This document shows positions 28,665-37,738 of a stretch of 64,000 nucleotides of DNA, in pieces (the stretch's first letter is position 1; each line of letters begins with the position of its first letter). Both the position numbers and the translations under genes were made by a program. The notes beneath the pieces were generated by a model. It made no database searches and was not told the DNA's origin. It saw nothing but the letters and a program-made list of their open reading frames with translations. The stretch is from Synechococcus sp. LA31 (GTDB taxonomy: Bacteria > Cyanobacteriota > Cyanobacteriia > PCC-6307 > Cyanobiaceae), in assembly GCF_018502385.1 (NCBI RefSeq), contig NZ_CP075523.1, positions 1,860,001 to 1,924,000 on the forward strand, read 5' to 3'.

Positions 28665-31600
28665 CTCAGCTCAGCGCCGCCGCTGACCCGCCAGCGGCCT
28701 AATTGCCAGGGCCTGAGCAGGTCGCCATCGGCCTCCTGCGCGTCTGCGAACGCCCCATCACCCAGGCCCTCACGGCGAGCGCGCCAGCCCTCCGGCCAAC
28801 GCAGGCACTGCCGCTGCGGGCTGAGGTTCTGCAACACCAGCTGCGCTTCGCCAGGCTGCGCCAACGGCTGCAACTGAACGAGCTGGAGTGCGTCGGAGCC
28901 CAGGTCCAGCGGCAGCGGCACTTCAGTTCCCTCGGCTTGAGCCGCCGGCCTGAGCCAGAGCGGTTCGCGGAAGCGCTGAGCCTGCCGCGGCACCGCTTGC
29001 TCCCGCCAACCATCGGCGCAGGGCATCAAGGCCAGCCGGATGCGCTGCAGCCCCTGATCCGCCGAGGGATCGGGCCATGTGGGAGCTCGCAGCAGGGACA
29101 CCCCCAGGCGATCCGCGTCTGCCGAAACACCCTGCGGCCCATCCAGCAACACCGCCAGCCCGCCGCCAGCACTGGCCTGAGACGCCAGCCAGCTGATCGC
29201 CGGCACCTCCCAGCGGGCCTGCTCGCGGGCATTCATGACTGCGGCCGGCCGCTCCAACACACCGCCAGGGGTGTCGGCCGCGTAACGGCAGGCCGCCTGC
29301 GCCAAGGGCAGCTCCAGACGCAGCAGTTCATGGCGTTGCTGCCAATCGACACGCAAACAGAGCTCCAACCAGGGGGACGCCGCGCGCAGCTGCACATCGA
29401 GCCGGAGGCTGCTGTTGCCGCAGCGGCCGCGCCACACCAGGCGGGTGCAAAGCGGCCCCTGCTCTGCCAGGTCGGGGCCCGGCTGCCACTGCAGCGGTAA
29501 AGGCTTGGAGCGGTAATCAGCGGCGATATCCCAGGCATCCCAGAACTCGCCGTGATCACCCCAGCGACACCAGGCCAGGGGCCCACGCAACTGCGCCACG
29601 CCATCGCCACCCCAAAGCTGCTGCAGCCCGCCAGGACCGAACTCAGCGCGCAGAAGCCCATTACTGAGCCACCAGCGCTCCTCACCGATCTCCAGCTGCA
29701 CCGACTGCTGGACGCCGGCGGGCGCCGCCAGAGCTGCATCGCTGCGATGCAGTGGCACGGCCGCCAATCCAGCCGGCATAGCCAGCTGCACCCAGGTGCC
29801 GCCGCCCGGAGCTGGCTGATGCGGCAGCCCAACTGCACCGGCTTGCCAGTGCCCGGGGGGCAATCGCAGCGTGTGCAGGCCTGCAGCCTGCAGCTGCAGC
29901 TGCACCAACCACCAGCCCGAATGCGGCGCCAACAGAGCCTGGAGGGCCTGATCCCGGCAGCGCGCGGCCTGGCGGCGTGCCTGGCGCCACTGGGGCTCCG
30001 CCTGCTCAAACACCTCCGGGATCGACGTGCCCGGCAGGATGTCGTGAAACTGCTGAAACAGCAGCGGGCGCCAATCAACGCCTGGCTCCGCCGCGACGGT
30101 CGGTTGCAGCATGCGCTGCAGGGCCTGAGCCAAATCCGCCTCCCGCAGCAAACGCTCAAGGCTGCGGTTGTGGCGCTTCTGGTCGGGCCGACTGGTGGCA
30201 CAGCCGCGGTGCAGCTCCAGGTAGAGCTCGTCGCGCCAGACCGGCAAGCGCCGGCGCAGGGGCTCGAGCTCCTCCAGATAGGCCCGCAGGGTTCCATGGC
30301 GCTGGGGGCTGGCCAGCGGTTGCTGCTCCCACAGCTGCAGCTGCTCAAGCATCTCAGCGGTGGGGCCGCCGCCGTGATCACCCACCCCTGGCAGCCAGAG
30401 GGCCTGCTCCACCCCTGTGGCGGCTTGCCACTGGCGGCTGTAGCGATCGATGGCCAGAGGATCGCCATCGGTGCCGATCGGCGCTGTAGACAGGGCCATC
30501 AGCTCGGCGCCACAGCGGCCGCGCCAGCGAAACAAACGATGTGGGAACGGTTGAGAGCTGTTCCAGGCCAGCTTGTGGGTGCAGAACCAGGTCACACCGG
30601 TGCTGCGGGCCACTGCCGGCAAGCCGGCGCTGAAGCCAAAGCTGTCGGGCAACCAACAGAGGTGGTGGCGCCACTCGGGGAAACGGCTACGGCTGTAGGC
30701 CTGGCCGAGGGCGAATTGCTGCAACAGCGATGCCGTGCCGATCAACACGCAGTCGCTCTCCACCCAGGGGCCATTCACCGGCTCGAACCGTCCGTCTCGC
30801 ATCGCCTGGCGCAGCCGGGCGAACAGCGCTGGGCGGTGCTGTTCGATCCAGGCATAGAGCGCCGGTGTGGAGTGCGCGAAATGCAGCGCTGGGTAGCGCT
30901 GCATCAGGGCGAGGGCGGATTCAAAGGTGCGCAGTGCCGCTTGCCAGGTGTCGGCCACCGGCCAGAGCCAGGCCAGATCGAGGTGTGCGTGCCCGAGCAC
31001 ATGCACTACCCCTGGCGGACGATCGGCAACCTGCTGCTCGAGCCATGGCTGCAGTGCTGCCGCTGAAGCCGGGTCTGCGGGATCCAACCGCTCAAGCCGG
31101 GCATGCAGCTGCTGCAGGGCACTGGCATTCAGACGCTCGGCGGCCATGGCCAGCTGCGGTGCCGTGAGCACCCTGGTGGGATCGGAGGCCTCAACGGGTT
31201 CCTGCTCCACAGCGCTGGTGATCAGCGCCCCGTCGTCATGCAGAGGCGAGCGCAGGCGCAACTCCAACTGCAGCGGCTGGCCCTGCCACCAGGATGCTGG
31301 CAACGGCCAGCGGCAGGCGGTATCGAACAAATCCCCCTGATGCACCAACGCTCCATTCACCCGCAGCTCCACCGCATCAGCCCACCACCGCAACACCAAT
31401 CGCGCCAGGCGATCCCCCTGCTGACGCTGCTGCCAGGCCACCGGGCACAACACGTCGAGCTGGAGCGACAACCAACGCCCCCCGCGAGGCCAGATCAGCA
31501 AACCGCGGGCATGCCAATCCGGGCGATGCGCCGCTCCCCAGGGGTCAAGTAGCGCCAGATCACCGGCACCGCCTGGGCTGGCCAGGCGCCACTGCGGCCG

Positions 31601-31672
31601 CAGATCCAGCCGCACCTGGCCTTGAAACGTTTCAATCCAGGTGCGAACGGCGCCCTCTGGGCCCTCGGGCAT
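28652..31672 (-). CDS. Alpha-mannosidase, glycoside hydrolase family 38
   Basis: The 1006-residue protein has the GH38 zinc/substrate motif VLGHAHLDLAWLWPV (HAHLD at 228-232) and the nucleophile region NGPWVESDCVLIG with Asp307. CWLPDSFGFSAGLPAVARS and the mid-protein FQQFHDILPGTSIPEVFEQA are also typical. The N-terminal 170 residues form a beta-sandwich-like region and the C-terminal half matches the GH38 barrel. No signal peptide is visible, suggesting a cytoplasmic role in trimming mannose-containing glycans or compatible solutes. The start is the ATG giving MPEGPEGAVRTW. Confidence 0.9.
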   Translation of the reverse strand: MPEGPEGAVRTWIETFQGQVRLDLRPQWRLASPGGAGDLALLDPWGAAHRPDWHARGLLIWPRGGRWLSLQLDVLCPVAWQQRQQGDRLARLVLRWWADAVELRVNGALVHQGDLFDTACRWPLPASWWQGQPLQLELRLRSPLHDDGALITSAVEQEPVEASDPTRVLTAPQLAMAAERLNASALQQLHARLERLDPADPASAAALQPWLEQQVADRPPGVVHVLGHAHLDLAWLWPVADTWQAALRTFESALALMQRYPALHFAHSTPALYAWIEQHRPALFARLRQAMRDGRFEPVNGPWVESDCVLIGTASLLQQFALGQAYSRSRFPEWRHHLCWLPDSFGFSAGLPAVARSTGVTWFCTHKLAWNSSQPFPHRLFRWRGRCGAELMALSTAPIGTDGDPLAIDRYSRQWQAATGVEQALWLPGVGDHGGGPTAEMLEQLQLWEQQPLASPQRHGTLRAYLEELEPLRRRLPVWRDELYLELHRGCATSRPDQKRHNRSLERLLREADLAQALQRMLQPTVAAEPGVDWRPLLFQQFHDILPGTSIPEVFEQAEPQWRQARRQAARCRDQALQALLAPHSGWWLVQLQLQAAGLHTLRLPPGHWQAGAVGLPHQPAPGGGTWVQLAMPAGLAAVPLHRSDAALAAPAGVQQSVQLEIGEERWWLSNGLLRAEFGPGGLQQLWGGDGVAQLRGPLAWCRWGDHGEFWDAWDIAADYRSKPLPLQWQPGPDLAEQGPLCTRLVWRGRCGNSSLRLDVQLRAASPWLELCLRVDWQQRHELLRLELPLAQAACRYAADTPGGVLERPAAVMNAREQARWEVPAISWLASQASAGGGLAVLLDGPQGVSADADRLGVSLLRAPTWPDPSADQGLQRIRLALMPCADGWREQAVPRQAQRFREPLWLRPAAQAEGTEVPLPLDLGSDALQLVQLQPLAQPGEAQLVLQNLSPQRQCLRWPEGWRARREGLGDGAFADAQEADGDLLRPWQLGRWRVSGGAELSQSS

Positions 31673-31772
31673 CGGTTCATGCGATCACGACCCATAGGAT
31701 GATGCCGCTGCCGCGGGGTCATTCAGAGCCCACCTGGCGCCCGTTACTCCCTGTCACCGCCGGACAGAACCA

Positions 31773-31892
31773 ATGCTCGCCCTCAAGATCTCGGTTTACT
31801 CCGTCGTCTTTTTCTTCATCGGGATCTTCGTGTTCGGCTTCCTGGCCAGCGATCCCAGCCGGACCCCCAGCCGCAAAGACCTGGAGGAATGA
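31773..31892 (+). CDS. psbI: Photosystem II reaction-centre protein I
   Basis: The 39-residue protein [19 protein letters not shown] and onward is PsbI, a one-helix subunit beside D1 that assists PSII assembly. The helix is followed by the conserved [16 protein letters not shown] tail. It stands alone between the divergent GH38 gene and the LptD-like gene; the 100 bases upstream must hold its promoter. Confidence 0.96.
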   Translation: MLALKISVYSVVFFFIGIFVFGFLASDPSRTPSRKDLEE

Positions 31893-31963
31893 TCCGCTCC
31901 TGCATGCCTGCTCTGCGCTTCCGCTGCAGGCGTGTCAGGATCACGCCCTCTTAGATCCTGTCG

Positions 31964-34900
31964 GTGTCCATCCCGCAACGCGTCCGCCGTCTGATTGCGG
32001 TGCTGGGATCGGCATCCGTGCTGGCGGCAGGTGGTGCTCGTGCCGCCGAACCCACCACTCAGCAACCCGAGAGCGCTCAGGCACAGGTTTCTGCTGCGGC
32101 TTCCCCCTCGCTGATCGAGGCCACCCCCAGCCAGAAGCCACCAATCGACATCGAGCTCACGGCTGATAGCCAGGGCTTCGATCTGTTGGCCAACCGCTTT
32201 GTGGCCGTTGGCAACGTGAAAGTGATCCTGGCAGGCGGACGCCTGCTGGCCGATCGCATCGAATACGAAAGCGCGACACGCACGATCTATGCGAGCGGAC
32301 GCATCCGCTTCCAGCGCGGCAACCAATATCTGCAGGCAAGCAAGCTTCGCTACAGCCTGATCGAGAACAGCGGTGAGATCGACGAGGTGTATGGCGTTCT
32401 CGACCTCGACAGCGCTGCCCTCGACCTCAACCCGAGTGAACCGCCCTCCGCAGCACTGCTGCCGCTGAGCTACTGGTCGTCGCCAGCTGCCCCGTTCAAC
32501 GCCAACATTTCCTTCACCGCTGAGGCACTTCCCGCGCCAGACAGCGCGGTGGCCGCGCAGCTGATCAGCAGGCCGCTGAGCGATGGCACCAGCGCCGCTG
32601 CCATTCCGCCAGGCTCACCGGAGCCCGTGCCGAACGACGACTGGCAGATGCCACCGGTGGCGCTCTCTCCGGCAGCGCAAACCATGGCTTGCCCGCCGGC
32701 GCTGCCCCCCGTTCCCAACTGGCGCCCCTATCCGTGGGCCGCCACCGTTTGGGGCGGGCAGATGATCGACGCCAACTTCGGCGACACTTTTCTCTTCAAC
32801 GGTGAACTGAGACCCGAATATCTTTGGGGCGTGGGGTTGAACAAACGCCTGCTGCGCGCCGGCCCACTAGCTCTGGAGTTCGACTCGAACGCCCTAATCC
32901 ACAGCGCTGCCGAGCAACCCGGTGGTGGCTTCAACCAAGACGTTCCCTTCGCCAACACGCCAGCTCAGACCTTCGGCGAATTCACCTGGAGCTTCGGTGT
33001 ACGCGCTTGGCTGCAGCCCTGGCTGAGCCTGGCCTTCTTTGAAGGGGTGAGCCTTAACACCAACGTCAGCAATTACGAGAAGACATTTCGCGAGGATTAC
33101 ACCACCTTCCTCAACTACCTCGGCTTCGAGGTGGAAGCACTGATCAAACCGGAATGGTCGATTGTGGGGCGGATCCACCACCGCTCCGGCGCCTACGGCA
33201 CCTACAGCGGCGTGAGTGAAGGCAGCAACGCCTACCTAGTGGGCATGCGCTATCGCTTCGGTAGCAGCCCACCTCCGCGGTTCAGCGTGGCGATGGACCC
33301 TCCTGATGGGTGCCCAGGAGGCGGTCAGCCCCAGCCCAAACCCCTGAGCGAACAGCTCAATCAGGTGGCACTGGGCTCAGCAGAGCAGGCCACAGGCACG
33401 CCCCCAGCCCCGGCTGGTGCCACTGCTGCCTCAAGCAACCTCAGCCCCGGGCAACAGGAAGCATTGCGGCGCGAAGCGATCGCGGCTGCGGTGGATCAAC
33501 GCGTGAGTGGCCTGCAGTTTCAGCAGAGCCTCAAGGTGCAACGGCAGGCCGGCGGCAACACAGACGATGTGACCATCACTGGCCGGCAGGTGACCTACGG
33601 CAACGTGCGGCCCTGGCAGCTGCAACCACTCACCAATAAGGAAAACCGCAAGTTTGTGAGCGGCATGATCAGCCGCTGGCGCATGCAGGCCAATCAGCTC
33701 AAGGTGACACCCAAGGGCTGGCAGGCCGATCGCGTTGCCTTCACCAACGACCCCTACACACCGGCGCAATCGTGGGTGGATGCCAGCGGTGTGGTGGCGT
33801 ATCAGGAGGCCAACGGCGACTTGGTGATTCAGGCCAAGAGCAACCAGCTGATCCTCGAAGACCGCCTGCCGATCCCTCTGCAGCGCAATCAACGCTTCGA
33901 GAAGGATCGCGAGGTGGAAAACCGCTGGGTGATGGCAGTGGACTCAGAAGACCGCGACGGCTTCTATCTCGGATACAACCTCAAGCCACTGGAGGTGGGC
34001 AAGCGGGGCACCCTCAACCTGCAACCCCAGTTCATGGTGCGGCGGGCCCTTGATGGCACCACCAGCAGCTATGTGCTGCCAGGTCAACCGATCGGCAGCT
34101 CGCCGAAGAGCCAGCCCACGCGCATTGGCGACTTGTTTGGCCTGCTGGCACGCTTCGACACCCGTGTGCTCGGCTTAAACGTGGATGTGGTGGGTGATTT
34201 CTCCACCTTTGATCCCAGCAACTTCGCCAATGGCACCCGTAGCTGGGCTGACATCAGCCGCTCCTTCAACCTGCCGGTGATCGGCAAAACCACCGCCCGC
34301 GGGTTTGCGGCCTATCGCTTCCGGGTGTGGAACGGCTCCCTCGGCGAGCAAGACGTGTATTCCGCTCTGGGCGTGTCGCTGGAGCAGGACGTCGCTCTAC
34401 CCAACCTGGGCAGCATCACCAACCGCATGTTCTGGCGTGCCGGTGTGGGCAACTTCCAGGGCACGCAATTCACCAGCGTGAATCTGGCCGATCTGTGGCG
34501 AGCCAGTGCGTATGGCTCGATCAACAGCCGTTTACAGCTCTGGACTGGCAAGCCGCTCAATCCAGGCACAGAACTGGCCACCCGATTCAGCCCCACTCCG
34601 GTGGTACCTGGCTTAGCACTCAACAGCAACCTCAACATGAACCTCGCCTATTACGGCGATGGCACCAACCAACAGGCCGTGAGCATCAGCGGTGGACCCA
34701 CGCTCACCCTGGGGCATTTGCAGAAGAACTTCTTCGATTACACCCAATTCACCATCGCCGGCGGCGGCACCTTGCGGCAGGGGGTCAGCCCCTTCAGCTT
34801 TGATCGCATCGTGGATCTGGGCACCCTGGGGGTGGGCCTCACCCAGCAGCTCGTTGGGCCGCTGATGATTAGCGGTGGCGTTGGATTCAACGTGGATCCC

Positions 34901-35119
34901 AACTCGGAATTTTTCGGCGATGTTTTGGATTCCTATGTGGAGCTGCGCTGGCAGCGGCGCGCCTATGAGCTGGCGATTTACTACAGCCCGTATCAAGGTA
35001 TCGGTGGTGTTCGCGTGAAGCTCAACGACTTCAACTTCCGTGGCACCGGCCTGCCCTTCGTGCCCTACACACCGCCGGGTCTGGCGGCCGACGCTGCCAT
35101 TCAGCGCCGCGGCTTCTGA
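31964..35119 (+). CDS. lptD: LptD-like outer-membrane protein (DUF3769) with inserted PagL-like barrel
   Basis: The protein has 1051 residues. Residues 1-28 are a signal peptide (IAVLGSASVLAAGGARA). Residues 60-150 form an OstA/LptA-like jellyroll (FVAVGNVKVILAGGRLLADR, IYASGRIRFQRGNQYL). Residues 250-433 look like a separate barrel: FPF-type strands, WSFGVRAWLQPWLSLAFFEG, then RIHHRSGAYG, SEGSNAYLVGMRYRF, resembling PagL/acyloxyacyl hydrolases. Residues 500-1051 are the DUF3769 domain ending in outer-membrane strands and an Arg-Gly-Phe terminus. It should insert lipopolysaccharide into the outer membrane. Start GTG. The inserted region is the unusual part. Confidence 0.8.
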   Translation: MSIPQRVRRLIAVLGSASVLAAGGARAAEPTTQQPESAQAQVSAAASPSLIEATPSQKPPIDIELTADSQGFDLLANRFVAVGNVKVILAGGRLLADRIEYESATRTIYASGRIRFQRGNQYLQASKLRYSLIENSGEIDEVYGVLDLDSAALDLNPSEPPSAALLPLSYWSSPAAPFNANISFTAEALPAPDSAVAAQLISRPLSDGTSAAAIPPGSPEPVPNDDWQMPPVALSPAAQTMACPPALPPVPNWRPYPWAATVWGGQMIDANFGDTFLFNGELRPEYLWGVGLNKRLLRAGPLALEFDSNALIHSAAEQPGGGFNQDVPFANTPAQTFGEFTWSFGVRAWLQPWLSLAFFEGVSLNTNVSNYEKTFREDYTTFLNYLGFEVEALIKPEWSIVGRIHHRSGAYGTYSGVSEGSNAYLVGMRYRFGSSPPPRFSVAMDPPDGCPGGGQPQPKPLSEQLNQVALGSAEQATGTPPAPAGATAASSNLSPGQQEALRREAIAAAVDQRVSGLQFQQSLKVQRQAGGNTDDVTITGRQVTYGNVRPWQLQPLTNKENRKFVSGMISRWRMQANQLKVTPKGWQADRVAFTNDPYTPAQSWVDASGVVAYQEANGDLVIQAKSNQLILEDRLPIPLQRNQRFEKDREVENRWVMAVDSEDRDGFYLGYNLKPLEVGKRGTLNLQPQFMVRRALDGTTSSYVLPGQPIGSSPKSQPTRIGDLFGLLARFDTRVLGLNVDVVGDFSTFDPSNFANGTRSWADISRSFNLPVIGKTTARGFAAYRFRVWNGSLGEQDVYSALGVSLEQDVALPNLGSITNRMFWRAGVGNFQGTQFTSVNLADLWRASAYGSINSRLQLWTGKPLNPGTELATRFSPTPVVPGLALNSNLNMNLAYYGDGTNQQAVSISGGPTLTLGHLQKNFFDYTQFTIAGGGTLRQGVSPFSFDRIVDLGTLGVGLTQQLVGPLMISGGVGFNVDPNSEFFGDVLDSYVELRWQRRAYELAIYYSPYQGIGGVRVKLNDFNFRGTGLPFVPYTPPGLAADAAIQRRGF

Positions 35120-35598
35120 GGCCCAACAGGGGGCAAGGGAGCCGGGCCAGGCTCCTCGCCGCCAATGAACAAATCGCTCCCGGTGAAATCGGCACCCACC
35201 AGCACGGCACCCTGAATCTGGGCACCTGGGGTGAGGGCTTGAATCAACACGGCTTCCTGCAGATTGGCCTGGCGTAGATCCGCATCACTGAGATCAGCAT
35301 TGGTGAGCCAGCTCTGCTGCAGGCGAGCACCACGCAGATCAGCACCGCTCAAATCAGCCCCCTCCAGATTGCTGCCCCGCAGATCGGCGCCCCGCAGATC
35401 GGCCTCACGCAGATCCATGCCGTTGAGCAGCAGGCCCTTCAGATCAGCGCCGCGCAGATCACAGCCTCGGCAATGCTGCCAAGGCGGCGCCGCCGGCGTA
35501 TAGGGCTCCACCGCGATGGGCTGAGCGGCTGCAGCTGCCAAAGGCAGGGCCAAAAGCCAACCCGCCAAGGCCGGCTGTGCATGAGAGAGGAAGCGCAT
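35101..35598 (-). CDS. Secreted pentapeptide-repeat protein
   Basis: The 165-residue protein starts MRFLSHAQPALAGWLLALPL with a signal peptide cleaved after AAAAA. About ten tandem A(D/N)LXX pentapeptides follow between residues 48 and 110 (CDLRGADLKGLLLNGMDL, READLRGADLRGSNLEGADL). They should fold into a right-handed quadrilateral beta-helix. The two cysteines just before the repeats (HCRGC) may form a disulphide. Such periplasmic/luminal proteins are common in cyanobacteria with unknown function. It is convergent with the LptD-like gene and overlaps it by 19 bases. Confidence 0.85.
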   Translation of the reverse strand: MRFLSHAQPALAGWLLALPLAAAAAQPIAVEPYTPAAPPWQHCRGCDLRGADLKGLLLNGMDLREADLRGADLRGSNLEGADLSGADLRGARLQQSWLTNADLSDADLRQANLQEAVLIQALTPGAQIQGAVLVGADFTGSDLFIGGEEPGPAPLPPVGPQKPRR

Positions 35599-35633
35599 CG
35601 GCCATGAACCGTCCTCTCTCCTTGATAGACAGT

Positions 35634-36275
35634 TCAGCGAGTGGCGGCCACGAAGCCGCTCAGATACGGCAAGCGCGCAGCGGCGGCCTCGAGAGCTTTG
35701 CCGTTGGCGAGCAGCTGCCCAGTGGCATCCCACTGGCCGGTGGACAGCATCTGGCGCGGACCCGCTGCCAAATCCAAGGCCCAGCTCTGCTCACCCAGGC
35801 TCAGGCAGGCATTCGCTACATCCACCTCAAACACCGCGGCTGGATCAGCTTGCGCTGCAGCCTGGATGGCCAGCATCGTGTCGTGTTCCGCCGCCAGGCA
35901 GGGGATCCCAAGGGCCAGGCAGTTGCCATAGAAAATCTCCGCGAAGCTCTCGCCCACCACAGCGCGGATGCCCCAGCGCATCAGCGCTTGAGGGGCGTGC
36001 TCCCGGCTGGAACCACAGCCGAAGTTGCGATTCACCAGCAGGATCGCGGCGCCCTGGTGCTCCGGGCGATCGAATGGGTGCGGGCCAACCGGGCTGGCGG
36101 TCAGCTCGGCGCGATCGTCGGCGAAGACGGCGGGGCCCAGGGCGTCAAAGGTGACGCACTTGAGGAAGCGAGCCGGAATGATCCGATCGGTGTCGATGTC
36201 ATCGCCACGCACCACCACGGTGGTGCCGCGGATGCTGCTGATCGGTCCGGTGGGGAAGGGGGTGGAGCTGGTCAT
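35634..36275 (-). CDS. leuD: 3-isopropylmalate dehydratase small subunit
   Basis: LeuD completes the isopropylmalate isomerase of leucine synthesis with LeuC. The 213-residue protein has VVRGDDIDTDRIIPARFLKC, the substrate-specificity segment LLVNRNFGCGSSREHAPQAL and AVVGESFAEIFYGNCLALG. Length and motifs are normal. Its ATG is 4 bases after the leuC stop, so both subunits come from one transcript. Confidence 0.95.
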   Translation of the reverse strand: MTSSTPFPTGPISSIRGTTVVVRGDDIDTDRIIPARFLKCVTFDALGPAVFADDRAELTASPVGPHPFDRPEHQGAAILLVNRNFGCGSSREHAPQALMRWGIRAVVGESFAEIFYGNCLALGIPCLAAEHDTMLAIQAAAQADPAAVFEVDVANACLSLGEQSWALDLAAGPRQMLSTGQWDATGQLLANGKALEAAAARLPYLSGFVAATR

Positions 36276-36279
36276 GACT

Positions 36280-37689
36280 TCAAGCGTTGAGCAGGGTGCG
36301 AACGTCGCTCACGCGGCCGTTAATGGCAGCAGCGGCCACCATCGCCGGGCTCATCAGCAGGGTGCGACCGCTGGCTGAGCCTTGGCGGCCCTTGAAATTG
36401 CGGTTGCTGGAACTGGCGCTGATCTGCCGGCCCTCAAGCCGATCGGGGTTCATCGCCAGGCACATGGAACAGCCGGGCTCACGCCACTCAAAGCCCGCCT
36501 CCACAAACAACTTGTCGAGCCCCTCAGCCTCAGCTGCCGCGGCCACCTGCTCGCTACCAGGCACCACAAAGGCCTTGATCCCAGGAGCCACCTGGCGGCC
36601 CTTCGCGACCGCTGCCGCCGCCTGCAGATCGCTGAGGCGACCGTTGGTGCAACTGCCGATGAAGCACACATCAACCGGCGTGCCGGCGATGGGCGAGCCG
36701 GGCTGCAGATCCATGTAGCGGTAAGCCTCCTCCGCCAGCGGCCGCTCATCGGGCTCGGTTTGCTCGAGGGTGGGTACGGTTTCATCCACGCCGATGCCCT
36801 GGCCTGGCGTGATACCCCAGGTGATCGTAGGAGCGATGGTGGCGGCATCAAAGCGCACCTCGTCATCGAACGAGGCATCAGCGCCGCTGGCCAGACTGCT
36901 CCACCAGGCCACGGCCTGTTCCCAAGCGGCACCGCTGGGGGCAAAGGGCCTGCCCTTGAGGTAATCAAACGTGACGCGATCGGGGTTCACGTAGCCGCAG
37001 CGGGCACCGCCCTCGATCGCCATGTTGCAGAGGGTCATGCGCTCTTCCATCGAGAGCGCCTCAATCGCCGGACCGGCGAATTCATAGGCATAGCCCACGC
37101 CACCCTTCACACCGAGCGTGCGGATCACGTGCAGCACCAGATCCTTGGCATACACGCCGTTCTGCAACTGCCCGTCCACCCAGATGCGGCGCACCTTGAG
37201 CTTGCCCATGGCCAAGCTCTGGCTGGCGAGCACATCGCGCACCTGGCTGGTGCCGATGCCGAAGGCAATCGCACCGAAGGCGCCATGGGTGGAGGTGTGG
37301 GAATCGCCGCAGGCGACAGTCATGCCGGGCTGGGTCAGGCCGAGCTCGGGGGCGATCACATGCACGATGCCCTGACGGCCACTGCCGAGGCCATGCAAGG
37401 TGATGCCGTGCTCAGCGCAGTTGGCTTCCAGTGTGGCCAACATCTCCTCGGCGAGCGGATCGGCGAAGGGACGCGCCTGACTCGTGGTGGGCACGATGTG
37501 ATCAACCGTGGCAACGGTGCGCTCGGGGTGGCGCACACCCAGGCCGAGGTCCCGCAGGGCCGCGAAGGCCTGAGGGCTGGTGACCTCATGAATCAGGTGT
37601 AGGCCGATGAACAGCTGCGTTGCGCCTCCGGGCAGCTGGGCCAGCTGATGCAGATCCCAGACCTTGTCGTAGAGGGTGCCGGAGCTCAC
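36280..37689 (-). CDS. leuC: 3-isopropylmalate dehydratase large subunit
   Basis: LeuC is the 4Fe-4S aconitase-type subunit of isopropylmalate isomerase. The 469-residue protein contains [20 protein letters not shown], the DHIVPTT motif, [33 protein letters not shown] with the first cluster Cys, and [15 protein letters not shown] with the other two. The GTG at 37689 ([12 protein letters not shown]) begins the domain; the longer frame overlaps cinA and is a shadow. It lies 49 bases after cinA. Confidence 0.95.
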   Translation of the reverse strand: MSSGTLYDKVWDLHQLAQLPGGATQLFIGLHLIHEVTSPQAFAALRDLGLGVRHPERTVATVDHIVPTTSQARPFADPLAEEMLATLEANCAEHGITLHGLGSGRQGIVHVIAPELGLTQPGMTVACGDSHTSTHGAFGAIAFGIGTSQVRDVLASQSLAMGKLKVRRIWVDGQLQNGVYAKDLVLHVIRTLGVKGGVGYAYEFAGPAIEALSMEERMTLCNMAIEGGARCGYVNPDRVTFDYLKGRPFAPSGAAWEQAVAWWSSLASGADASFDDEVRFDAATIAPTITWGITPGQGIGVDETVPTLEQTEPDERPLAEEAYRYMDLQPGSPIAGTPVDVCFIGSCTNGRLSDLQAAAAVAKGRQVAPGIKAFVVPGSEQVAAAAEAEGLDKLFVEAGFEWREPGCSMCLAMNPDRLEGRQISASSSNRNFKGRQGSASGRTLLMSPAMVAAAAINGRVSDVRTLLNA

Positions 37690-37738
37690 GTCGCTCGTAC
37701 CAGCAGAACGGATGAGCCTAAAGCCGAACGCGCCTGGC

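Noticed and set aside
29552-31066. 504-codon plus-strand open frame inside the GH38 gene
   Set aside because: It is an exact antisense shadow of a well-supported enzyme, with Gln/Arg/Pro-rich composition.
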